A stretch of DNA of 64,000 nt, from contig NZ_CP086120.1 of the NCBI RefSeq assembly GCF_021216675.1, positions 2,338,501-2,402,500 of the forward strand, in the 5' to 3' direction. The DNA comes from Streptomyces gobiensis (GTDB taxonomy: Bacteria; Actinomycetota; Actinomycetes; Streptomycetales; Streptomycetaceae). The position numbers and the translations under genes are program-made. The notes beneath the pieces are model-generated. The model had not been told where the DNA came from. It did not search any database and saw nothing but the letters and a program-made list of their open reading frames with translations. Shown here one piece after another: positions 35,109-43,086 of this stretch; the stretch's first letter is position 1, and each line of letters opens with the position of its first letter.

Positions 35109-35603
35109 ATGGACACTCCCAGCCCGCAGCGGGCATCCTCCCCGACGGGCAGCTGCGCCGCCGGATGCGCGGAAGCCCTCGCGCAGAGCCTGCCCAGCGT
35201 CGTCATCGAGCGTCGGGTCGAGTGGCCCGACACCGACGCCGCCGGTCACTACCACCACTCCACCGTGGTGCGCTGGGTCGAGGCGGCCGAGGCCGTCCTG
35301 CTGCGGCGCCTGGGACTGGCGCATCTTTTCGGAAGCATCCCGCGCGTCCACTTCGAGGCCGACTATCGCGAGCGGCTGTGGTTCGGGGAGATCGTTCGCA
35401 CCGAACTGCGCGTCACCAAGGTCGGGACCGCTTCCCTTCACTACGCCTTCACCGTCCGCGGTCAGGGCGGCGAGGCCGCGGCCACCGGCCGTATGACGAT
35501 CGCCCACTCCGCCGCCCGCGCCACCGGCTCCACGCCTTGGCCCGACGAGGTGCGCGAAGTTCTGGCCAAGGCGGGCCCACAGGCGCCCGAACTCTTCGCC
35601 TGA
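35109..35603 (+). CDS. Hotdog-fold acyl-CoA thioesterase (4-HBT family)
   Basis: A 164-residue hotdog protein. The 4-hydroxybenzoyl-CoA-thioesterase-type motif VEWPDTDAAGHYHHSTVVRW supplies the catalytic Asp, and VHFEADYRERLWFGE is the typical second strand and helix. Placed between the ligase and the CoA-ester hydroxylase, it most likely releases gentisate from gentisyl-CoA. It lies 73 nt after the ligase gene and before the second promoter. ATG at 35109 behind GAAAGG. Confidence 0.85.
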   Translation: MDTPSPQRASSPTGSCAAGCAEALAQSLPSVVIERRVEWPDTDAAGHYHHSTVVRWVEAAEAVLLRRLGLAHLFGSIPRVHFEADYRERLWFGEIVRTELRVTKVGTASLHYAFTVRGQGGEAAATGRMTIAHSAARATGSTPWPDEVREVLAKAGPQAPELFA

Positions 35604-35645
35604 TCTGGCGCGTCGATGCACATCAGCCTTGCATATATTGTTTTC

Positions 35646-35675
35646 TTGACGGTCGTAGAATTTACGACATACATT
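35646..35675 (+). promoter_or_regulatory. Aromatic-cluster promoter P2 with TCGT-N7-ACGA operator
   Basis: TTGACG (35646) and TACATT (35670) are 18 nt apart, and the spacer holds GTCGTA-GAATT-TACGAC, a perfect palindrome. The shared backbone with P1 suggests common control. It drives the monooxygenase-to-PaaX genes. Confidence 0.65.
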
Positions 35676-35701
35676 GTCCCAGGAACCACTAGGAGGACGC
35701 C

Positions 35702-38098
35702 GTGCGCGTAGCAGTCATCGGAGGAGGGCCTGGCGGGCTGTACTTCGCGGCCCTGGCCAAGCAGCTCTCCCCGCGATGGGACATCACCGTCTGGGAACGC
35801 AACGCGGCCGACGACACCTTCGGATTCGGTGTGGTGTTCTCCGACGAGACGCTCGACGGCATCGCGCAGGCCGACCCGGAGATCTTCGACGCGATGTCGG
35901 CGGAATTCGCCCGCTGGAGCGACATCGACGTCTGCTACAAGGGCCAGGTTCTCACCTCCGGCGGCCACGGCTTCGCAGCCCTGGGACGCAAGCGCCTGCT
36001 GCGGATCCTGCAGGACCGCTGCGCCGCTCTGGACGTGGACGTCCGCTACCGCACCCAGGCACCACCGGTCGGTCAACTCGCTGCCGAATACGACCTGGTG
36101 GTGGCCGGTGACGGGGTACGGTCGGCAGCCCGGGACACCTACGCCGACACCTTCGTGCCGGACCTCGACGAACGGCACTGCCGTTACATGTGGCTCGCCA
36201 CGGACAAGGTCTTCGAAGCCTTCACCTTCATCGTCGCCGAGCGGGACTTCGGCACCCTTCAGGTCCACGCCTACCCGTTCGACGACACACGCAGCACCTT
36301 CATCGTGGAGATCGACGAGGGCTCCTGGCGGCGCGCGGGCTTCGACACGTTCGCGGCCCGCGACTACCCGCCCGGGACCAGCGACGAGGACAGCATCCGG
36401 CTGTGCGAGGAGATACTCGCCGACCACCTCGACGGCCACCGTCTGATCCCCAACGGCTCCAAGTGGATCCGCTTCACCACCGTGCGCAACCAGACCTGGC
36501 GCCACGACAATGTGGTGCTGCTGGGGGACGCCGCCCACACCGCCCACTTCTCCATCGGCTCCGGCACCAAGCTCGCCATGGAGGACGCACTCGCCCTGGC
36601 CGCCTGCCTCCACGAACATCCCGACCTCCGCACCGCGCTCGCCGCTTACGAGGCCGAACGCAAGCCGGTCGTCGAATCCACCCAGCGTGCCGCCCAGGCC
36701 AGCCTCGAATGGTTCGAGCACATCGGCTGCTACACCGGGCAGGAACCCCTCCAGTTCGCGTTCAACCTCCTCACCCGCAGTCGGCGCGTCACCTACGACA
36801 ACCTACGGGTCCGCGACAAGGAGTTCACAGGCGCGGTCGACACCTGGCACGCGGCGGCGGAGACATCGATCGTCCCGCCCGCCAGTGCCGCCGTACCGCC
36901 GATGTTCCGCCCCTTCCAGCTCGGCGGACTGCTTCTGCGCAACCGTGTCGTCGTGCCGCCCACCGCGCTGTACGCCGCACGCGACGGTGTCCCCGGAGAC
37001 TTCGAACTCGTGCACCTGAGCACCCAGGCCCTCGGCGGCTCCGGACTGGTCTTCGCCGGTATGACGGCCATCAGCCCCGATGCGCGCGCCACCTCCGGCT
37101 GCCCCGGCCTGTACACCGACGAGCAGGAGACCGTATGGCGGCGGATCACCGACTTCATCCACCGTCAGTCGGACACCTGTCTGGGCATCCAGCTCACCCA
37201 TGCCGGCCGCCGCGCGGCGACCAGCACGCCCTGCGCGGACGGCGAATGCGTTCCGCTCGGCGAGGGAGGATGGCCTGTGGTCGCCGCCTCCGCCCTCGCC
37301 TGGGACCCCACCAGCACGCCACCGCGCGAAGCCACCCGCGGGGACATGGACGACATCGCACAGGACTTCGTCACCGCGGCCCGCCGTGCCCACCGCGCTG
37401 GATTCGACGCGCTGGAACTGCAGTATGCCCATGGCCACTTGATGTCCGGCTTCCTGTCGCCGCTGACCAATCTGCGCACCGACTCCTACGGCGGCACCCT
37501 CGCGGGCCGGCTGCGCTTCCCGCTGGAAGTGCTGCGGGCGGTGCGTGACGTCTGGCCCTCGGGCAAGGCGCTGGTCGTCCGGATCTCGGCTACCGACTGG
37601 GCCGAGGGAGGCACCAGCGAAGCCGACGTCATCGAGATCTGCCGCGCACTCGCGGACGCCGGAGCGGACGCCGTCGACGTCTCCACCGGTGAGGTCGTCT
37701 CCCACGAGCGGCCCCGTTACGGCCGCAGTTACCAGACGCCCTACGCCGACCTGATCCGTAACGCCACCGGCATACCCACCATCGCGGTGGGCGCCATCTC
37801 CACCTACGACGACGTGAACTCGATCATCCTGGCCGGCCGGGCCGACCTGTGCGCCGTCGGCCGCGCCCAGCTGTACGACCCTCTGTGGACCCTGCATGCC
37901 GCGGCCGCCCAGAACTACACCGGGCCCGGAGCACCGTGGCCCCCGTCCTGGAAGGCGGGCAGCGGCAGGCCCCCCGGCTCCCGCACCGACCGTATCCCGC
38001 CCCGTCTCCAGCTGCTTCGCAAACCTCCCGTCCAGGTGCACCAGCGATGGCTTCCGCCCGCCGAAGGCGCTGTCCCCGCGGCGACGGCCGTCCGCTGA
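35702..38098 (+). CDS. Bifunctional salicylyl-CoA 5-hydroxylase/oxidoreductase-type flavoenzyme
   Basis: A 798-residue fusion. Residues 1-385 are an FAD monooxygenase (AVIGGGPGGLYFAALAKQL, DLVVAGDGVRSAARD, LLGDAAHTAHFSIGSGTK). Residues about 405-745 are an Old Yellow Enzyme-type FMN domain (RPFQLGGLLLRNRVVVPP, QLTHAGRRA, ALELQYAHGHLMSGFLSP, AVGAISTYDD). This layout is that of 2-aminobenzoyl-CoA monooxygenase/reductase and of SdgC, the salicylyl-CoA 5-hydroxylase of Streptomyces sp. WA46. The gentisate dioxygenase nearby favours the salicylyl-CoA assignment. The GTG at 35702 follows AGGAGG. The Pro/Arg-rich last 60 residues look dispensable. Confidence 0.88.
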   Translation: MRVAVIGGGPGGLYFAALAKQLSPRWDITVWERNAADDTFGFGVVFSDETLDGIAQADPEIFDAMSAEFARWSDIDVCYKGQVLTSGGHGFAALGRKRLLRILQDRCAALDVDVRYRTQAPPVGQLAAEYDLVVAGDGVRSAARDTYADTFVPDLDERHCRYMWLATDKVFEAFTFIVAERDFGTLQVHAYPFDDTRSTFIVEIDEGSWRRAGFDTFAARDYPPGTSDEDSIRLCEEILADHLDGHRLIPNGSKWIRFTTVRNQTWRHDNVVLLGDAAHTAHFSIGSGTKLAMEDALALAACLHEHPDLRTALAAYEAERKPVVESTQRAAQASLEWFEHIGCYTGQEPLQFAFNLLTRSRRVTYDNLRVRDKEFTGAVDTWHAAAETSIVPPASAAVPPMFRPFQLGGLLLRNRVVVPPTALYAARDGVPGDFELVHLSTQALGGSGLVFAGMTAISPDARATSGCPGLYTDEQETVWRRITDFIHRQSDTCLGIQLTHAGRRAATSTPCADGECVPLGEGGWPVVAASALAWDPTSTPPREATRGDMDDIAQDFVTAARRAHRAGFDALELQYAHGHLMSGFLSPLTNLRTDSYGGTLAGRLRFPLEVLRAVRDVWPSGKALVVRISATDWAEGGTSEADVIEICRALADAGADAVDVSTGEVVSHERPRYGRSYQTPYADLIRNATGIPTIAVGAISTYDDVNSIILAGRADLCAVGRAQLYDPLWTLHAAAAQNYTGPGAPWPPSWKAGSGRPPGSRTDRIPPRLQLLRKPPVQVHQRWLPPAEGAVPAATAVR

Positions 38099-38133
38099 CA
38101 CCGCCTGCCTGTTCCGTGTCCGAGGAGGACCTG

Positions 38134-39174
38134 ATGGAGACTCTGCCCCGCTTCACCGCCGCCGCCGTGCAAGCGGCCCCCGTCTACCTTGACGCGGCGG
38201 CAACCGTCGACAAGGCCATCGCGCTCATCCAGGAGGCGGCCGGTAACGGCGCCTCGCTGGTCGTCCTTCCTGAGGTGTTCGTCCCCGGCTATCCGTACTG
38301 GAACTGGACGATGAACCCGGTCCAGGGCTCCCCGTGGTTCGAGCGCCTTCACCGCTCGTCCATCGACGTCCCCGGACCGCACGTGGACGCGCTGCGCGCC
38401 GCGGCCCGCCAGCACGGTGTCGTCGTCGTCATCGGCGTCAACGAGCGCGCCCCGCACAGCCTCGGCGTCCTCTACAACACGCTTCTCACCATCGGCCCGG
38501 ATGGAGAACTACTCGGACTGCACCGCAAGTTGGTGCCCACATGGGCCGAAAAGCTCACCTGGACCGGCGGCGACGGCAGCTCCCTGCGCGTCCACCAGAC
38601 GCCCATCGGACCGCTCGGCGCACTCGCCTGCGGAGAGAACACCAACACGCTGGCCCGCTTCACCCTCCTCGCCCAGGGCGAACTGATCCACGCCGCAAGC
38701 TACATCGCCCTGCCGGTAGCCCCCGAGGACTACGACATGGCGGACGCCATCGCGGTCCGTACCGCCGCCCACAGCTTCGAGGGAAAGGTCTTCTCCATCG
38801 TGGCCTGTTCCACGATCTCCCCCGAGATCGTGGACACCGTCGCCGGGGACGACGAGGACGTACGACGCATGCTCGCCCGCCCCCGCAGCGCGCTGTCCGG
38901 GATCTTCGGGCCCGACGGCCGTCCTGTCACCGAACCACTGATCGACGACGAGGGCATCGTCTACGCCGAGATCGACCTGGCCAAGTGCATCCAGCCCAAG
39001 CAGATGCACGACATCGTCGGCCACTACAACCGCTTCGACGTCTTCCAGCTCCACGTCGACAACACCCCACGCGCCCCGGTGACCTTCACAGCCGACCCCA
39101 CTCTCCACCCCGCCGCCCCCACCACCGCACCCCTCTCAACCGAAAAGACCGGCACCACGAAGGAGGACACATGA
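38134..39174 (+). CDS. Nitrilase (aryl/aliphatic, C-N hydrolase branch 1)
   Basis: Hydrolyses a nitrile to the acid and ammonia. The 346-residue protein has the catalytic triad Glu in LVVLPEVFVPGYPYW, Lys in GLHRKLVPTWAEK and Cys in GALACGENTNTLA; the C-G-E-N-T-N loop marks true nitrilases rather than amidases. It starts 36 nt after the flavoenzyme gene behind GAGGAGG, and its stop overlaps the dioxygenase start (ATGA), so it is a full member of the aromatic operon. An ortho-hydroxybenzonitrile or similar aryl nitrile feeding salicylate is the obvious proposal. Confidence 0.9.
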   Translation: METLPRFTAAAVQAAPVYLDAAATVDKAIALIQEAAGNGASLVVLPEVFVPGYPYWNWTMNPVQGSPWFERLHRSSIDVPGPHVDALRAAARQHGVVVVIGVNERAPHSLGVLYNTLLTIGPDGELLGLHRKLVPTWAEKLTWTGGDGSSLRVHQTPIGPLGALACGENTNTLARFTLLAQGELIHAASYIALPVAPEDYDMADAIAVRTAAHSFEGKVFSIVACSTISPEIVDTVAGDDEDVRRMLARPRSALSGIFGPDGRPVTEPLIDDEGIVYAEIDLAKCIQPKQMHDIVGHYNRFDVFQLHVDNTPRAPVTFTADPTLHPAAPTTAPLSTEKTGTTKEDT

Positions 39175-40283
39175 CCATCGAGTACGACGACACGATCCTG
39201 GGGCGGGCCCGGGTGTCCGAAACCCCCGAACTCACCGCCTACTACGGCGAACTCACCGAACTCGAGGCCGGTGCGCTGTGGACTGTCGCCAACGACATCG
39301 AACCCTGGTATCCACAGCCGAAGTCCGTGCCGGTCCTGTGGCGCTACAACGAACTGCGGCCCCTGGTCCGCAAGGCGCTCGGTCTGGTCAAGGCAGACGA
39401 CGCCGGCCGGCGCGTGGTCATGCTCGTCAACCCCGGCCGCAAGGACGTCAGCGCCGCCGCCGGACTCCTCTACACCGGCCTGCAGATCATGGGCCCCGGC
39501 GAAGCCATGACCGCCCACCGCCACCAAGCCGCGGCCCTGCGCTTCGTCCACGAAGGCACCGGCGCCTGGACCATCGTGGACGGCCAGAAACTCAAGGTCG
39601 GCCCCCGGGACTTCGCCATCACGCCCAACGGGACCTGGCACGAACACGGCAACGAATCCGACGACGCCCCCGTCATCTGGCAGGACGGCCTCGACATCCC
39701 TCTGGTCAACGCCCTCGACGCCGGTTTCTACGAGGTCCACCCCGATCTGCACCAGACACCGGGCAAGATCATCAATTCCTCGGTCCTCACCTATGGCGCG
39801 AACCTCCTGCCCTATGGCGTGGAGAAGTGGACCAGGCCCTACTCGCCACTGCTCGCCTACCCGTGGGAGACCACCTACGAGTCCCTGCGCAACCTGGCGA
39901 AGGCCACCGAGGGATCCCCCTATGACGGCGTGATCGCGGAATACACCAACCCGGTCACCGGCGGCTCGGTCATGCCCACCATGGGCGCGCACATGCAGCT
40001 CCTGCGGCCCGGCCAAGCCACTCAGGCGCACCGCCACACCGGCTCGGTCATCTACACCGCCGCCAAGGGCCATGGCGTCTCGGTGATCGCCGGACAGCGC
40101 TTCGAATGGAAGCAGGGCGACGTCTTCTGCGTCCCGTCCTGGGCCTGGCACGAGCACCACAACCTCGCCCCGTCCGAGGACGCCTGTCTCTTCTCCTTCA
40201 ACGACTTCCCCGTGATGCGCTCGCTCGGCTTCTACCGGGAAGAGGCTTACACCGACAACGGCGGGCACCAGCCCACCGCCTAA
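39171..40283 (+). CDS. Gentisate 1,2-dioxygenase
   Basis: Cleaves gentisate (2,5-dihydroxybenzoate) between C1 and C2 to maleylpyruvate using Fe(II) and oxygen. The 370-residue bicupin has iron ligands in its first cupin (MTAHRHQAAALRFVHEG, WHEHGNE) and a second cupin with TQAHRHTGSVIY and WHEHHNL. Length and double-cupin layout fit the family. ATG at 39171, AAGGAGG upstream, 4-nt overlap with the nitrilase. Confidence 0.93.
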   Translation: MTIEYDDTILGRARVSETPELTAYYGELTELEAGALWTVANDIEPWYPQPKSVPVLWRYNELRPLVRKALGLVKADDAGRRVVMLVNPGRKDVSAAAGLLYTGLQIMGPGEAMTAHRHQAAALRFVHEGTGAWTIVDGQKLKVGPRDFAITPNGTWHEHGNESDDAPVIWQDGLDIPLVNALDAGFYEVHPDLHQTPGKIINSSVLTYGANLLPYGVEKWTRPYSPLLAYPWETTYESLRNLAKATEGSPYDGVIAEYTNPVTGGSVMPTMGAHMQLLRPGQATQAHRHTGSVIYTAAKGHGVSVIAGQRFEWKQGDVFCVPSWAWHEHHNLAPSEDACLFSFNDFPVMRSLGFYREEAYTDNGGHQPTA

Positions 40284-40415
40284 ACCGCGCCGCCGCGACG
40301 GAACGGCCGGCCCTGACACCGGTACCGGCGCGGCGGCGCATCAGCCGGGGACGGCCTCGCGCCCCGCACCGCCCCCGGCTGCCCTTCCTGCCTGCCCCAC
40401 CCACAAGGAGCACCC

Positions 40416-41321
40416 ATGCGACTGCTCACATACACCCACGACGACTCGCTCAACCGCCTGGGTGCCGAGGTCGACGGCTCGGTCGTCGACCTCGCCGCGC
40501 TCGCGGCCCACGCCGACGTCGAACTACCCAGCGACCTGCTGTCCTTCATCCAGGCAGGCACCACCGCCCATGGCACCGCGCTACGCCTGCTGGGCAGCGA
40601 CTCCGACGCCTGGCCGGACGAGGCCGTCCACCAGCTCGACGAGGTGTCGCTGCGTGCCCCGTTGCGCCCCGGGAAGATCATCGGCGTCGGGCTGAACTAC
40701 GTGGAACATGTCGAAGAGTCCAGCCGCAGCCTGGACACCGACAAGGAACTGCCCCCGCGCCCCGTGCTCTTCAGCAAGCCCGCCACCGCCGTCACCGGCC
40801 CCGGGCAGCCGATCCTGCACAACGCCGACCTGACGGCGCAGCTGGACTGGGAATGCGAACTCGCCGTCATCATCGGACGCACCGCTTTCCGCGTCACGGA
40901 GGAGGACGCCTTCGACCACGTCTTCGGCTACAGCATCATCAACGACATCAGCGCCCGCGACCAGCGCCGCTCCGGCCAGTGGTTCTTCTCCAAGGGCCAG
41001 GACTCCTACGCCCCCTTCGGCCCCGCCGTGGTCACCGCGGACGACGTACCCGACCCGATGGCGCTGGACCTGTCGCTGCGCGTCAACGGCGTGACCAAGC
41101 AGAAGTCGAACACCCGCCACATGCTCTTCCCCATCGCCCGCCTCATCGCCGACATCACCTCGGGCGTGACCCTCGAGCCCGGCGACATCATCGCCACCGG
41201 CTCTCCCTCGGGCGTCGGCGCGGGCATGGTCCCACCGGAATTCCTCACCCCCGGGGACACCGTCGAAGCCACCGTCCAAGGCATCGGCACTCTGACCAAC
41301 CCCGTGATCGACGCCCGCTGA
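40416..41321 (+). CDS. Fumarylacetoacetate-hydrolase-family maleylpyruvate/fumarylpyruvate hydrolase
   Basis: A 301-residue FAH-fold enzyme that splits the ring-cleavage product to pyruvate and a C4 diacid. Metal-binding acidic residues are in LDWECELAVIIG and YSIINDISARD, and the catalytic region KIIGVGLNYVEHVEES is typical. No glutathione- or mycothiol-dependent maleylpyruvate isomerase is encoded nearby, while a maleate isomerase follows, so direct hydrolysis of maleylpyruvate to maleate is likely. ATG behind AAGGAG. The 132 nt before it hold nothing recognisable. Confidence 0.88.
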   Translation: MRLLTYTHDDSLNRLGAEVDGSVVDLAALAAHADVELPSDLLSFIQAGTTAHGTALRLLGSDSDAWPDEAVHQLDEVSLRAPLRPGKIIGVGLNYVEHVEESSRSLDTDKELPPRPVLFSKPATAVTGPGQPILHNADLTAQLDWECELAVIIGRTAFRVTEEDAFDHVFGYSIINDISARDQRRSGQWFFSKGQDSYAPFGPAVVTADDVPDPMALDLSLRVNGVTKQKSNTRHMLFPIARLIADITSGVTLEPGDIIATGSPSGVGAGMVPPEFLTPGDTVEATVQGIGTLTNPVIDAR

Positions 41322-41370
41322 CCCCGCCCGGCCCCCAGGCCGGGCGCCCCCTAACGCAACGAGGACCCCT

Positions 41371-42147
41371 GTGTCGCACCGTACCTACCGCATCGGCCAG
41401 ATCGTGCCGAGCTCCAACGTCACCATGGAAACCGAAGTACCGGCCATCCTGCGCGCCAGGCACTCCATCGCGCCGGAACGCTTCACCTTCCACTCAAGCC
41501 GTATGCGCATGACCCACGTCACGCCCGAGCAGCTCAAGGCCATGGACGCCGACTCCGACCGGTGCGCCGTGGAACTCTCCGACGCCCACGTCGATGTGCT
41601 CGGCTACGCCTGCCTGGTGGCCATCATGAGCATGGGCCTCGGTTACCACCGCGTCTCCGAGCAACGCCTCCATACCCGAACCGTGGAGAACGGCGCCCCG
41701 GCCCCCGTCGTCACCAGCGCCGGCGCACTGGTCCACGGACTGCGCACCCTCGGCGCCAAGAAAATCGCCCTGATCGCCCCCTATATCCGCCCGCTCACCC
41801 AGACCGTCGTGGGGTACCTCACCCACGAAGGAATCGAAGTCCTCGACTACCAGGCACTGGAAATCCCCAACAACCTCGATGTCGCCGCGCACGACCCCGG
41901 CAACCTGCCCGGCCTCGCCCGCGCCCTCGACTACGCCGACGCCGACGCCGTCGTGCTCTCCGCATGCGTCCAGATGCCCTCCCTGGGAGCCATCGAAGAA
42001 GCCGAACAGCTCCTGGGCAAGCCGGTGGTATCCGCAGCTGTCTGCACCGCCCACCACATGCTGCGGGCCCTCGGCCTCCCGGCGCTGGCCCCCGGCGCCG
42101 GCCATCTGCTGTCCGGCGCGTACGCGGAGGCATCCCCCGCAACGTAG
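41371..42147 (+). CDS. Maleate cis-trans isomerase (Asp/Glu racemase superfamily)
   Basis: Converts maleate to fumarate without a cofactor. The 258-residue protein shows the family hallmarks: QIVPSSNVTMETEVP at the start, the nucleophilic Cys in VLGYACLVAIMSMG, the second Cys in VVLSACVQMPSL, and HHMLRALG at the end. Two opposing cysteines are those used by maleate isomerases. GTG start behind GAGGA. It completes a path from gentisate to fumarate and pyruvate. Confidence 0.88.
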   Translation: MSHRTYRIGQIVPSSNVTMETEVPAILRARHSIAPERFTFHSSRMRMTHVTPEQLKAMDADSDRCAVELSDAHVDVLGYACLVAIMSMGLGYHRVSEQRLHTRTVENGAPAPVVTSAGALVHGLRTLGAKKIALIAPYIRPLTQTVVGYLTHEGIEVLDYQALEIPNNLDVAAHDPGNLPGLARALDYADADAVVLSACVQMPSLGAIEEAEQLLGKPVVSAAVCTAHHMLRALGLPALAPGAGHLLSGAYAEASPAT

Positions 42148-42246
42148 CGTCGCCGGCCGGATGACTGGGACCCGGCCGAGAACCCGAGTCCCTGGCACGC
42201 ACGTACGGCTCGGTAGGATCGCCACTGCACGCTACGGAAGGCGATC

Positions 42247-43086
42247 ATGTCGGACAGCGCAACCCGGCCCAGCTCCTTGATCAACACGATCTACGGGGCA
42301 TTCGTCCGACGCCTCGGCGGGTGGATCTCCATTGCCGATCTGATCGTCCTGATGGCCGAGCTGGACGTGGAGAGCCCTGCGGTGCGGTCAGCGATCTCCC
42401 GGCTGAAGAAGCGTGGCATCCTCGAACCCGAGCGGCGGGGCGCGACGGGATACCGGCTCAGCCCGGCCGTGCACGCCGTCTTCGATGAGGGCGACCGGCG
42501 CATCTTCGGCAACCTGGAACCCGCGAACCTGAGCGACGGCTGGGTGATGGCCGTCTTCTCGGTGCCGGAGTCAGAGCGCTCCCACCGCTACCAACTGCGA
42601 ACCCGGCTGACCTGGCTGGGGTTCGGGAACATCTCGCCAGGAGTGTGGATGGCGCCCCGCCGGCTCCTGGACGATGCCCGAAGCACTCTCGACCGCCTCG
42701 GCCTGAGCGATTACGTGCACCTCTTCACCGCCGACTACGCCGCCTTCAGCGATCTGCGCACGGCCGTCAGCACCTGGTGGGATTTCCCGGCCATCCAGGC
42801 CCAGTACGCGTCGTTCACCGACACCTACGCACCCATCGCTGAGCGATTGGCACGGCAACCCGAGATCGACCCCACCGAAGCCTTCCGTTGCTACGTGCCG
42901 ATGCTCACGCAATGGCGCCGTCTTCCTTACCTCGACCCCGGCCTCCCCGCCGACTTGCTCCCCGAGGACTGGAACGCGGTCGCAGCCCGCCGCCTCTTCC
43001 AGCAACTGCACAACCTGCTCGCCGGACCGAGCCTGCACCACGTACAGACAGTGACCAGCCTGGAGAAGCAGAAATCCATGGCCTGA
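42247..43086 (+). CDS. PaaX-family transcriptional repressor
   Basis: A 279-residue winged-helix regulator: N-terminal PaaX domain (INTIYGAFVRRLGGWISIAD, VRSAISRLKKRGILEPERR), a middle ferredoxin-like domain (WVMAVFSVPESERSHRYQLR) and a C-terminal helical domain. PaaX of E. coli represses phenylacetate catabolism and responds to an aryl-CoA ester. As the last gene of this CoA-ester pathway it very likely represses P1 and P2 and responds to salicylyl-CoA or a related thioester. ATG follows GGAAGG. Confidence 0.9.
   Translation: MSDSATRPSSLINTIYGAFVRRLGGWISIADLIVLMAELDVESPAVRSAISRLKKRGILEPERRGATGYRLSPAVHAVFDEGDRRIFGNLEPANLSDGWVMAVFSVPESERSHRYQLRTRLTWLGFGNISPGVWMAPRRLLDDARSTLDRLGLSDYVHLFTADYAAFSDLRTAVSTWWDFPAIQAQYASFTDTYAPIAERLARQPEIDPTEAFRCYVPMLTQWRRLPYLDPGLPADLLPEDWNAVAARRLFQQLHNLLAGPSLHHVQTVTSLEKQKSMA

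Noticed and set aside
35702-38098. 2-aminobenzoyl-CoA monooxygenase/reductase as the main call
   Set aside because: The domain layout allows it, but that pathway does not make gentisate, and a gentisate dioxygenase is in the same operon.
38334-40283. 649-residue frame that reads nitrilase sequence out of frame before the dioxygenase
   Set aside because: Only the part from 39171 is the dioxygenase; the rest is an Arg-rich shadow of the nitrilase gene.
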